A stretch of DNA of 64,000 bases, taken from Clostridium cavendishii DSM 21758. Lineage in GTDB: Bacteria > Bacillota > Clostridia > Clostridiales > Clostridiaceae. The stretch is taken from contig NZ_FQZB01000004.1 in the NCBI RefSeq assembly GCF_900141845.1, forward strand, positions 1 to 64,000. The letters are read 5' to 3'. Each line of letters begins with the position of its first letter. Positions within the stretch are counted from its first letter, which is position 1. A program made the position numbers and the translations under genes. Shown one piece after another: positions 51,692-59,519 of the stretch. The notes under the pieces are model-generated. The model made no database searches and was not told the DNA's origin. It worked only from the letters and a program-made list of their open reading frames with translations.

Positions 51692-53170
51692 TTAATCCCC
51701 CACTTTTAATAATAGAGTTACTATCTCCTCCATATTTTGCTTATTGCATAAATTGTTGTGCCTAATTTCTAAATTTTCTAAAGAAGCAAGACCTTTTGGC
51801 ACTTTATTTTTTGTAATATCTCCAAGCACCTCCAAAAGTTTAAAATCGTTTGATTCCTTATACTCATTTTCAAATTTATTACCATCTACAGCTTTTAATA
51901 TACTCCTTACAAATTTAAAAGGTGATGCTGTTGATGCTATCAAATATTTGCTATCATCTCCAGTAGCTTTTCTATACTTTTGATATACAGAATAAGCAAC
52001 TGCTGTATGAGTATCTATTAAATAGTTTTTATCTTCATAAACTGATTTTATTGCTTTCTTAACTTCATCTTCAGTTGCAAATCCACCATAAAAATCTTTC
52101 ATATTTTTCTTCATAGCTTCATTTATTTTATAAAAACCATTTTTATTTAGCTCATCCATTAATTCCTTTATAAGATTGCTATCCCTATTACTTAATTCAA
52201 ATAATAATCTTTCTAAATTGGACGAAACTAATATATCCATTGATGGTGATTCTGTAAGTTTAAGTTCGCGCCTCTTGTCATAAATTCCTGTATTTATAAA
52301 ATCAGTGAGTACATTATTTTCATTTGATGCACATACAAACTTATTTATAGGTAGCCCCATTCTTTTCCCATAATAAGCCGCTAATATGTTACCAAAATTC
52401 CCAGTAGGTACAACTATGTTTATTCTTTCTCCCATAGCTATACTCCCAGAACTAACTAATCTAAAATAACCATAGAAATAATATACTATCTGAGGAATTA
52501 ATCTTCCTATATTAATTGAATTTGCCGAACTTATACTTACTCCCCTGTCATCTAAATATTGCTTAAAACCACCATCACTAAATATTGCTTTTACCCCATT
52601 TTGAGCATCATCAAAATTTCCATCAATTGCTACAACATAAGTATTCTCACCTTTTTGAGTACGCATTTGAGCTTCTTGTATTTCACTTACTCCATCCTTA
52701 GGATAAAATACTATTATTTTAAACCCTTTTATATCTTTAAAGCCTTCCAATGCTGCCTTACCTGTATCACCTGATGTAGCAGTTAAAATACATATATCGT
52801 TTTTAAAATTAGTCTTTTCTTTTGCTTTTTTCATTATCTGTGGCAAAAAAAGAAGTGCAGCATCCTTGAAAGCACTTGTTGGTCCATGATAAAGTTCTAA
52901 AAAATTATTATTAACTTGAACTTTAAAACGTCCTGTATAAGCACTATTTACACAATCTTTAATTTCATCATCACTAAATTCATTAAAAAATAATTTAATA
53001 ATTTCATATGCTAAAGCTTCATAGGTAAGAAAACTTAATTCTTCTAATCTATGTGCTATGTTAGGAAATTTCTCCGGAACAAATAACCCTCCATCTTTAG
53101 CTAGCCCACTTATTATTGCCTCTTCTGAAAAAACTCTTTCTCTATATCCCCTTGTACTATAAAAAAGCAT
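51692..53170 (-). CDS. thrC: Threonine synthase
   Basis: About 492 residues. It converts O-phosphohomoserine to threonine with PLP; the Lys lies in GPTSAFKDAALLFL, with ATSGDTGKAALEGF and PTGNFGNILAAYYG as cofactor-binding loops. The frame runs up to 53263, but homology starts with the MLFYSTRGYRERV at 53170, where GGGGTGG precedes the ATG. First gene of the thrC-thrB-ACT operon. No T-box leader is visible. Confidence 0.94.
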   Translation of the reverse strand: MLFYSTRGYRERVFSEEAIISGLAKDGGLFVPEKFPNIAHRLEELSFLTYEALAYEIIKLFFNEFSDDEIKDCVNSAYTGRFKVQVNNNFLELYHGPTSAFKDAALLFLPQIMKKAKEKTNFKNDICILTATSGDTGKAALEGFKDIKGFKIIVFYPKDGVSEIQEAQMRTQKGENTYVVAIDGNFDDAQNGVKAIFSDGGFKQYLDDRGVSISSANSINIGRLIPQIVYYFYGYFRLVSSGSIAMGERINIVVPTGNFGNILAAYYGKRMGLPINKFVCASNENNVLTDFINTGIYDKRRELKLTESPSMDILVSSNLERLLFELSNRDSNLIKELMDELNKNGFYKINEAMKKNMKDFYGGFATEDEVKKAIKSVYEDKNYLIDTHTAVAYSVYQKYRKATGDDSKYLIASTASPFKFVRSILKAVDGNKFENEYKESNDFKLLEVLGDITKNKVPKGLASLENLEIRHNNLCNKQNMEEIVTLLLKVGD

Positions 53171-53319
53171 TTTACCACCCCAATTTTTGTATATTTTAAT
53201 GCTTAATAAAAGCTTATCATGTTTTTGTATTAAATACAAGTGTTTTTTATTCGTAAACATCATGATAAAAAATAATAAATAGAATAATGACTTTGTTATA
53301 TATTAACCCTTATAATAAA

Positions 53320-53363
53320 TTAAAAAGCTTAAACTATTTTATTAGGTAGTTTAAGCTTTTTAA
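53320..53363. terminator. Bidirectional terminator
   Basis: Perfect TTAAAAAGCTTAAACTA / TAGTTTAAGCTTTTTAA arms downstream of the HD-domain gene. Confidence 0.7.
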
Positions 53364-53369
53364 TTCACA

Positions 53370-54023
53370 CTATTTTAAATCTTCTATAAGTTTATATTCC
53401 TCTCCACTTGTAGATGATACTTGTTTTAAGAATTTATTTATGTCGGATAACATATCTTCTTTTTGTGATTTTGATAACTTTCCCCTTCCAAATCTATCAC
53501 ATAAAGAAAGCAATGCAATATCTTCAGGATTTGAATTTTCACTCATAGCTTTTATATCTGAAAAAGGTAATCTTTTACTTACATATAAATATTGCATATG
53601 ATATCTAACCAAATTCACAACTTTTTCATTAAAGACAATATCCTCGCTAATTTTTCTAAGCATCCGTCTTGCCATTTCGGCTCCAACTCTATCATGATCA
53701 TATGCTGTTATTCTTCCTTCTTTATTCATAGTCGTTTTTTCTTTTCCTATATCATGTATTAATGCTGCCCACATAAAAACTCTAGCATCGCTACTTAAAT
53801 CTTTATATTTTGCAGCTTCATCTACTACAAGTAAAGTATGATTCCAAACATTTCCCTCTGGATGATGTTTTGGTGATTGCGGAATATTTTCTAGCTCATT
53901 AAGTACTTCTATACCCTGTATTTTAAAGAAACCTTTATTCTTTGCTTCATTTAAATATATCGATGGTTTTTTATCTTCAAGTAAGTGCTTCTCTATCTCA
54001 TTAACTACTTCTAATATCTCCAT
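53370..54023 (-). CDS. HD-domain phosphohydrolase
   Basis: About 217 residues. HD metal motif: VWNHTLLVVDEA, WAALIHDIGKEKTT, and a DHDRVG loop, then LVRYHMQYL. It resembles the HD part of tRNA nucleotidyltransferase/HDIG proteins; the substrate is unknown. The frame begins at 54038, but AGAGGTGAG serves the ATG at 54023. Confidence 0.88.
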   Translation of the reverse strand: MEILEVVNEIEKHLLEDKKPSIYLNEAKNKGFFKIQGIEVLNELENIPQSPKHHPEGNVWNHTLLVVDEAAKYKDLSSDARVFMWAALIHDIGKEKTTMNKEGRITAYDHDRVGAEMARRMLRKISEDIVFNEKVVNLVRYHMQYLYVSKRLPFSDIKAMSENSNPEDIALLSLCDRFGRGKLSKSQKEDMLSDINKFLKQVSSTSGEEYKLIEDLK

Positions 54024-54224
54024 AAACTCACCTCTCATGATAATGTTTACTGCACATATATATATTATCTCCCTTTTTATATTTTATAGTCAACAGAAGC
54101 ATAGCAGATTTATATATTTTCTGAAAATTTTTTCTTTTTATTGTCTAAATTAGTAAACAACTTATTTTTGATAAATTTTTCACTAACAATTTTTAACTTC
54201 TTTATAAAACTGCTTGAATTCTTA

Positions 54225-54341
54225 TAAAATCGTGATAAAATCATATTGTCGGTATTCTATTAGAAACCGAACTTTATGGTTTTTATTTTTATAAAACCGA
54301 ATTATATCCATAATAGGAATAAGAACGGAGGATTTAAAAAA
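54225..54341 (+). promoter_or_regulatory. Promoter and possible attenuator leader
   Basis: A promoter (TTGAAT, 16 bases, TAAAAT) lies near 54215-54242. The leader then has CGGT/ACCG, AAACC/GGTTT followed by TTTTTATTTTT, and a repeated AAACCGAA. The second hairpin with its T tract could terminate early, and the first overlaps it. The ligand and function are unknown; this could also be an ordinary A+T-rich leader. Confidence 0.3.
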
Positions 54342-55100
54342 ATGGAAAAAAATTTAGTAACAAGTTCATCGCTTAATACAAGAAAACTTGTAGTTGCTGG
54401 AATGTTATCAGCAATATCAATATTTCTTGGGCTTACTGGTTTAGGATTTATAGCAATTCCACCAGTTAAAGCAACTATAATGCATATTCCAGTTATTATA
54501 GGTGCTATAATAGAAGGTCCAATTGTAGGTGCAATAATAGGTTTATGTTTTGGATTATTTTCAATATATCAGGCTTTTACTACACCAACCCCAACAAGTT
54601 TTATATTTTGGAATCCTATAATAGCTATATTACCAAGGGTGTTAATAGGTGTAGTTAGTTATTATATTTATGCAGGTATGAGCAAAGCTGTAAAAAAACA
54701 TATTAATTTAGCTGGTATATTTGCTACTGCAACAGTAAGCTTTATGCTTTTTATAGCTTTAAAAGTATTTTTACCAATTCAAGTGGATGGAATACTAACA
54801 GCAATAGTTTTTATACTACTTAGTGTAGTAGTTATAAAATTTAAACATACAAATAAAGAAAAAGTTTTAAGTATAGGTACTGCTTCAATTTTAGGTACCT
54901 TAACAAATACTGCATTAGTTCTTGGACTTGTTTATTTAATATATGCAGATAGATTTGCTAAAGCAATAAATGTGTCACCTGAAATTGCAGGAAAGTTCAT
55001 AGCTGGTATAGGAATAACTAATGGTATTCCTGAAGCATTAATTTCAGCTTTAGTAACTATTCCAGTTGTAATTGCAATCTTAAAAATTAAAAAGAAATAG
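54342..55100 (+). CDS. ECF transporter S component
   Basis: About 252 residues with six membrane spans. The S-component N-terminus (NTRKLVVAGMLSAISIFLGL), an IPPVKATIMHIPVIIGAI loop and repeated GAIIGLCFGLF are typical of vitamin-binding subunits (ECF_trnsprt family), probably of the PanT-like group. The ligand is not certain. The frame begins at 54276, but GGAGG precedes the ATG at 54342. A shared ECF ATPase/T module must lie elsewhere. Confidence 0.8.
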   Translation: MEKNLVTSSSLNTRKLVVAGMLSAISIFLGLTGLGFIAIPPVKATIMHIPVIIGAIIEGPIVGAIIGLCFGLFSIYQAFTTPTPTSFIFWNPIIAILPRVLIGVVSYYIYAGMSKAVKKHINLAGIFATATVSFMLFIALKVFLPIQVDGILTAIVFILLSVVVIKFKHTNKEKVLSIGTASILGTLTNTALVLGLVYLIYADRFAKAINVSPEIAGKFIAGIGITNGIPEALISALVTIPVVIAILKIKKK

Positions 55101-55120
55101 GCTTTTGACTGAAATTAGTA

Positions 55121-55158
55121 AAGGTATTTTAAAACAATCACTCGTTTTAAAGTACCTT
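55121..55158 (+). terminator. Hairpin after the ECF S-component gene
   Basis: AAGGTATTTTAAAAC / GTTTTAAAGTACCTT arms followed by T-rich sequence; 20 bases after the stop codon. Confidence 0.7.
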
Positions 55159-55227
55159 ATTTAATATTTTCTTTTTTACACTATAATTTTTAATATAAAA
55201 TTTTAAATTTTTTAAAGGAGAAAGATT

Positions 55228-56199
55228 ATGTTTGAAATAAATGTAACCGATATAGAAGGTTTTAAACTAGGTCACGCTAGTGATTTTGAAGCTGGCACTG
55301 GTTGTACTGTTGTTATTTGTGAAGAAGGTGCTAGTGCTGGGGTTGAAGTTAGAGGAGGTGCTCCAGGAACTAGGGAAACTGATTTACTGAATCCTATGGA
55401 AATGGTTGAAAAAATTCATGGAGTTGTTTTATCAGGTGGTTCTGCTTTTGGACTTGATGCATCTTCTGGAGTTATGGAATATTTAGAAGAACATAATATA
55501 GGCTTTGATGTTGGTATAACTAAGGTTCCCATAGTTTGTCAAGCAGTTTTATTTGATTTAACTTGTGGTAATCCAAAAATTCGTCCTAATAAAGAGATGG
55601 GTTATCTAGCTTGTAAAAATTCCGAACTTTATTCTGATAATATAAATGGAAATATAGGTTGTGGCACAGGTGCTACAATTGGAAAATTTTTAGGTGCTGA
55701 AAAATCAATGAAAGGCGGTTTTGGATCTTATGCAATTCAGGTAGGCAACTTAAAAATAGGTGCAATAGTTGGAGTAAATTGTCTCGGTGATATTATAGAT
55801 CCTAATACAAATAAGATAATAGCTGGTGCTTTAAAAGAAGATAATAGTGGTTTTATTGATACCGAAGAAACTATGATTTCTCTATATGATAAAAAAAATA
55901 ACGTATTTAAAGGCAATACAACTATAGGTACTATATTAACAAACGCAAATCTAACTAAAGCTCAAGCAAATAAAATAGCTTCAATGGCTCATAATGGCTT
56001 TGGTAGGACTATGCGCCCTGCTCATACTATGTTTGATGGTGATACAATATTTACTATGTCAACAAATAAAATAGATGCTGATATAAACGTTGTTGGTTTA
56101 CTCTCTGCTAGAGTTATGGAAAAAGCTATCCTTAACGGAGTTAAATCAGCTACCTCTGCTTATGGTTATAAGAGTTATAATGATATATCTTTAAAATAG
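55228..56199 (+). CDS. P1-family peptidase (DmpA-type aminopeptidase)
   Basis: 323 residues of the N-terminal-nucleophile S58 family, made as a precursor that cleaves itself before the nucleophile, here most likely the Thr of GNTTIGTILTNA (about 230). Other marks are GVEVRGGAPGTRETDLL, SGGSAFGLDASSGVM and GCGTGATIGK. Family members hydrolyse beta-peptides or pantetheine-like amides (ThnT). AAAGGAGAAA precedes the ATG. Follows the ECF S-component gene. Confidence 0.9.
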   Translation: MFEINVTDIEGFKLGHASDFEAGTGCTVVICEEGASAGVEVRGGAPGTRETDLLNPMEMVEKIHGVVLSGGSAFGLDASSGVMEYLEEHNIGFDVGITKVPIVCQAVLFDLTCGNPKIRPNKEMGYLACKNSELYSDNINGNIGCGTGATIGKFLGAEKSMKGGFGSYAIQVGNLKIGAIVGVNCLGDIIDPNTNKIIAGALKEDNSGFIDTEETMISLYDKKNNVFKGNTTIGTILTNANLTKAQANKIASMAHNGFGRTMRPAHTMFDGDTIFTMSTNKIDADINVVGLLSARVMEKAILNGVKSATSAYGYKSYNDISLK

Positions 56200-56282
56200 T
56201 TAAAAGTAATATATAATTGTACATGAACAATTATATATGCTCTATACTTGCATATGTTATTAATAAAATTTTATTACTGTGA

Positions 56283-56311
56283 AGGCTTTCTACTGATTTT
56301 CTAGAAAGCCT
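56283..56311 (+). terminator. Terminator of the DmpA-type gene
   Basis: AGGCTTTCTA / TAGAAAGCCT arms followed by TTATTAT. Confidence 0.7.
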
Positions 56312-56475
56312 TTATTATAAAAAAATAATATTTATTTCGTAATATAAATTTCAATAATTTAAGAGTATAGGGACAAAATAAAAACTGATATGTCAAATTT
56401 AATAATTTAACTTTAATCCATAGAATATTAACCCTAAATTATACATTTATTCCTATTTTACCTCCGTTTTCATAG

Positions 56476-56503
56476 TGTATTAAAAATATATAGATACATA
56501 ATA
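56476..56503 (+). promoter_or_regulatory. Possible sigma-G promoter
   Basis: TGTAT, 16 bases, CATAATA, a fair match to the forespore sigma-G pattern, about 64 bases before the SASP start. Confidence 0.4.
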
Positions 56504-56566
56504 ATAATGCAAAGCAAATAAAGCTTAGCAAATAAAATTTTTTAACCTTTGAAGGAGGAAATTAAT

Positions 56567-56749
56567 ATGGCACAAAAATTAGTTCCAGAATCAAAAAATG
56601 GGTTATCAAAATTTAAAACAGAAGTAGCTAATGAAATGGGAGTACCATTTACAGATTATAACGGAAACCTATCTTCAAAACAATGCGGTAGCGTTGGTGG
56701 AGAAATGGTTAAGAGGATGGTATCTAAATACGAAAAATCATTAAAGTAA
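56567..56749 (+). CDS. Alpha/beta-type small acid-soluble spore protein
   Basis: 60 residues. SASP marks: LSKFKTEVANEMGV (the GPR protease recognition segment) and NLSSKQCGSVGGEMVKRMV. These proteins coat spore DNA and protect it from UV and heat, and are degraded at germination. The frame opens at a TTG at 56549, but AAGGAGGAA serves the ATG at 56567. A sigma-G-like promoter lies upstream. Confidence 0.93.
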   Translation: MAQKLVPESKNGLSKFKTEVANEMGVPFTDYNGNLSSKQCGSVGGEMVKRMVSKYEKSLK

Positions 56750-56773
56750 TTTTTAAAATTAATATCAATTATT

Positions 56774-56798
56774 AGACCTAGGGATTCTCCTTAGGTCT
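56774..56798 (+). terminator. Terminator of the SASP gene
   Basis: AGACCTA / TAGGTCT arms followed by TTCCTTTATG. Confidence 0.65.
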
Positions 56799-56968
56799 TT
56801 CCTTTATGTTTAGAAATTACATCATACTGCAATTCCATTCTTTTATTCTATATTATTTGCTTTGTATCATTTATTGTATATTTTACTAATTGCCTATATA
56901 CTTACATTATGACATAATTAAACTTTAAAAATATTACCTAAATTTATATTTCTATATAGGAGGATTAA

Positions 56969-58795
56969 ATGAAACAAAGTTTAAAAAGAAAATTTATCAA
57001 TTTATTCATGATTTTAGTTATTATAAATATTTTAATAGGTACCTTTTCAATTTTTAATCTCTTAAAAATTGGTAAAGCTTCTGATGCTGTTTTAAATGAG
57101 AATTATGATAGTATAACATTTTGTGATAAAATGCTAGACACAATTGATTTTATGGATAAAGATATACTATCTTATATAATATATAATGATGATAAATATT
57201 TAAAAGCCTTTTATGAAAAAAATACCGATTTTAATGAACCTCTTTATTTTCAACTTAATAATCTAACTGAAGTATATGAAGAAAATTCAACATCTGATAT
57301 AAAAAAAAATTATGAAGATTTTTTGACTTCATTTTCTAGTTTAATAAAATCCAATACAAATAGTAGTTCAGATCGTAAAGAAATACTTTTGAAAAACTAC
57401 ACTACTGATGTAAAACCAAAATACTTAAAACTAAGAAAATCTATTAGAGATGTATCTCTATTAAATCAAAAAGCAATTCTTAATAAAAAAGGAAATGTAA
57501 CAGAAAAAATACATACTTCTACTTTATCTATGATTTTTTTATCTATTGGTTTAATATTAATAAGCTTTCTTTTAACTTTAAAATTAATATCAAAATTTTT
57601 AGAACCTATTTATTCGCTTCAAAAGGATATTTTAAAAGCTAAAGAAGGTGACTTTTCCCATAAAGCAAATATAATTTCTAAGGATGAAATAGGAATGCTT
57701 GCCTCTGAATTTAATGACATGAGTAATAAAATATGTGAATTTCAAAATTCAACTCTTGGTCAGCTTTTAAATGAAAAAAATAAATCTTTAGCTATAGTAA
57801 AGAGTATTGCTGATCCACTTATTGTACTAGATATTAATTCTAGAATTTTACTTTTGAATGATGCTTGTCAGGACTTTTTCAATATAAATCAGCAGGATGT
57901 TATAGGTCATCATATTCTAGAAGCTATTCCTAATGGTGAACTTTTTGATTTTATTAGTGAACTTCTAAACAATAATTTAGATACTTCTAGTAAAATAATG
58001 AATTTTAAAGATGATGAATTTATCTATAATGTAAATCTTTCTGTTATAATGGATACTAATAGTACATTAAATGGTATAATTGTGAGCTTCCAAAATATAA
58101 CTCACATTAAGAACCTTGAAAAAATGAAAAATAATTTTGTTAGTTCAATATCTCATGAAATTAAAACACCTCTTACTTCTATTATGATGGGTGCAAGCCT
58201 TCTTGAAGAGGTAAATGAAATCAAAAATAATGAAAATATATCAAAGATAATTTCAACAATAAATGAGGATTCTCAAAGATTACTCACACTAATCAATAAT
58301 TTTTTAAGAATATCTCAAATAGCTTCTGATGATAGTTTACTAAATAAAGATGTTTTTAATATAAAATCACTTGTTGAAACATCAGTTTTAGAATTCACTA
58401 GTTTAGCTTCTACTAAAGATATATCAATAATATTTGATAGTTATGTAAATGAAAGTAACTATTATGGTGATGAAGATAAGATTGGCTGGGTTATTAATAA
58501 TCTTTTATCTAACGCAATAAAGTTTTCTAATAATAATTCTTCCATTTATGTGACTATTAAAGAAACTTCAACTAGTATAGAGTTTTCTGTTAAAGATGAA
58601 GGTATTGGCATAAGCCATGAAAATATTCCAAAAGTATTTTGTAAATTTTTTAGAGCTAATGAAGATATAGACGGGACAGGTCTTGGCTTGTCACTATCAA
58701 AACAAATTATAGACATTCATAACGGTGTTATAACTTGTGATAGTACTTTAAATAAAGGTACTACCTTCACAGTTATACTACAAAAAAACATATAG
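56969..58795 (+). CDS. Sensor histidine kinase with HAMP and PAS
   Basis: 608 residues. TM1 about 9-31, an extracellular helical sensor (35-180), TM2 about 185-207, HAMP 208-260, PAS 272-380, H-box SISHEIKTPL with His396, N-box INNLLSNAIKFS, G-box GTGLGLSLSKQI. AGGAGG precedes the ATG. Its partner is the receiver-TPR regulator 27 bases downstream. The stimulus is unknown. Confidence 0.92.
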   Translation: MKQSLKRKFINLFMILVIINILIGTFSIFNLLKIGKASDAVLNENYDSITFCDKMLDTIDFMDKDILSYIIYNDDKYLKAFYEKNTDFNEPLYFQLNNLTEVYEENSTSDIKKNYEDFLTSFSSLIKSNTNSSSDRKEILLKNYTTDVKPKYLKLRKSIRDVSLLNQKAILNKKGNVTEKIHTSTLSMIFLSIGLILISFLLTLKLISKFLEPIYSLQKDILKAKEGDFSHKANIISKDEIGMLASEFNDMSNKICEFQNSTLGQLLNEKNKSLAIVKSIADPLIVLDINSRILLLNDACQDFFNINQQDVIGHHILEAIPNGELFDFISELLNNNLDTSSKIMNFKDDEFIYNVNLSVIMDTNSTLNGIIVSFQNITHIKNLEKMKNNFVSSISHEIKTPLTSIMMGASLLEEVNEIKNNENISKIISTINEDSQRLLTLINNFLRISQIASDDSLLNKDVFNIKSLVETSVLEFTSLASTKDISIIFDSYVNESNYYGDEDKIGWVINNLLSNAIKFSNNNSSIYVTIKETSTSIEFSVKDEGIGISHENIPKVFCKFFRANEDIDGTGLGLSLSKQIIDIHNGVITCDSTLNKGTTFTVILQKNI

Positions 58796-58822
58796 ATTAT
58801 AAGTTGTCAAGGAGGACTTTTA

Positions 58823-59410
58823 ATGAAACAAGTACTTATAGTAGATGATACTAAAAATATTAGAGAAATGTTAAAAACATTTTTAGTGATGGAAGGATAT
58901 AAAGTTTTGGAGGCTACAAATGGTGAAGAAGCTTTAAAATTATTAAATAAAAATAAAGTATCTCTTGTATTTACTGATATAAAAATGCCTGGTATGTCAG
59001 GAACTGAACTTTTGAAAGCAATAAAAAAATACGATAAAACTATTACAGTAATAGTTATGACTGCCTTTGGTACAATTAAAAATGCTGTTGAATGTACCAA
59101 ACTGGGAGCTTCTACATATCTACAAAAACCTTTTACAGTTAAAAGAGTTAAAGTTGTTTTAGATGAAGTTTTAAAAAAAGATTCTTTAAGAAACAACGTA
59201 AACATCTATATAAATTTAGGCAAAAAACTTATTTTGGAAGATAACTATGATAAAGCTGAAGAAATTTTAAATAAAGCTCTTACTCTAAGTAGCTCCAACG
59301 GCGAAATATATTACTTGCTTGGAGAAGTTAATGAAAAAAAAGAAAATTTTGATGTAGCTAAAAAGTTTAAAGAAACTGCTAAAATTTTTGGTTTTACTGA
59401 AACTATATAG
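58823..59410 (+). CDS. Response regulator with TPR-like C-terminus, no DNA-binding domain
   Basis: 195 residues. Receiver 1-118 with VDDTKN, phospho-acceptor Asp52, Thr79 and Lys of QKPFTVKRVK; then helices at about 125-190 (INLGKKLILEDNYDKAEEILNK and GEIYYLLGEVNEKKENFDVAKKF) that form one or two TPR-like repeats. Output is probably protein-protein rather than DNA binding. AAGGAGG precedes the ATG. Confidence 0.88.
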   Translation: MKQVLIVDDTKNIREMLKTFLVMEGYKVLEATNGEEALKLLNKNKVSLVFTDIKMPGMSGTELLKAIKKYDKTITVIVMTAFGTIKNAVECTKLGASTYLQKPFTVKRVKVVLDEVLKKDSLRNNVNIYINLGKKLILEDNYDKAEEILNKALTLSSSNGEIYYLLGEVNEKKENFDVAKKFKETAKIFGFTETI

Positions 59411-59477
59411 CTATTTATCCTAATTATAACTATCTGTATTAAGCCTAATATGTGCTTTAAATTTAGAAGCTATTATA

Positions 59478-59517
59478 AAAAGAGGATGCTAAAATTATTT
59501 TTAAAGCATCCTCTTTT
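59478..59517. terminator. Bidirectional terminator
   Basis: AAAGAGGATGCT / AGCATCCTCTTT hairpin with long T tracts, between the convergent regulator and clpB. Confidence 0.8.
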
Positions 59518-59519
59518 TA

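Larger units (their letters stand above)
56200..56566. other. Intergenic region upstream of the SASP gene
   Basis: Contains the terminator at 56283-56311 and a sporulation-type promoter candidate (56476-56503). No gene is visible. Confidence 0.5.

Noticed and set aside
53171..53319. T-box leader for the threonine operon
   Set aside because: No T-box sequence (TGGNACCGCG-like) and no specifier stem-loop is visible upstream of thrC.
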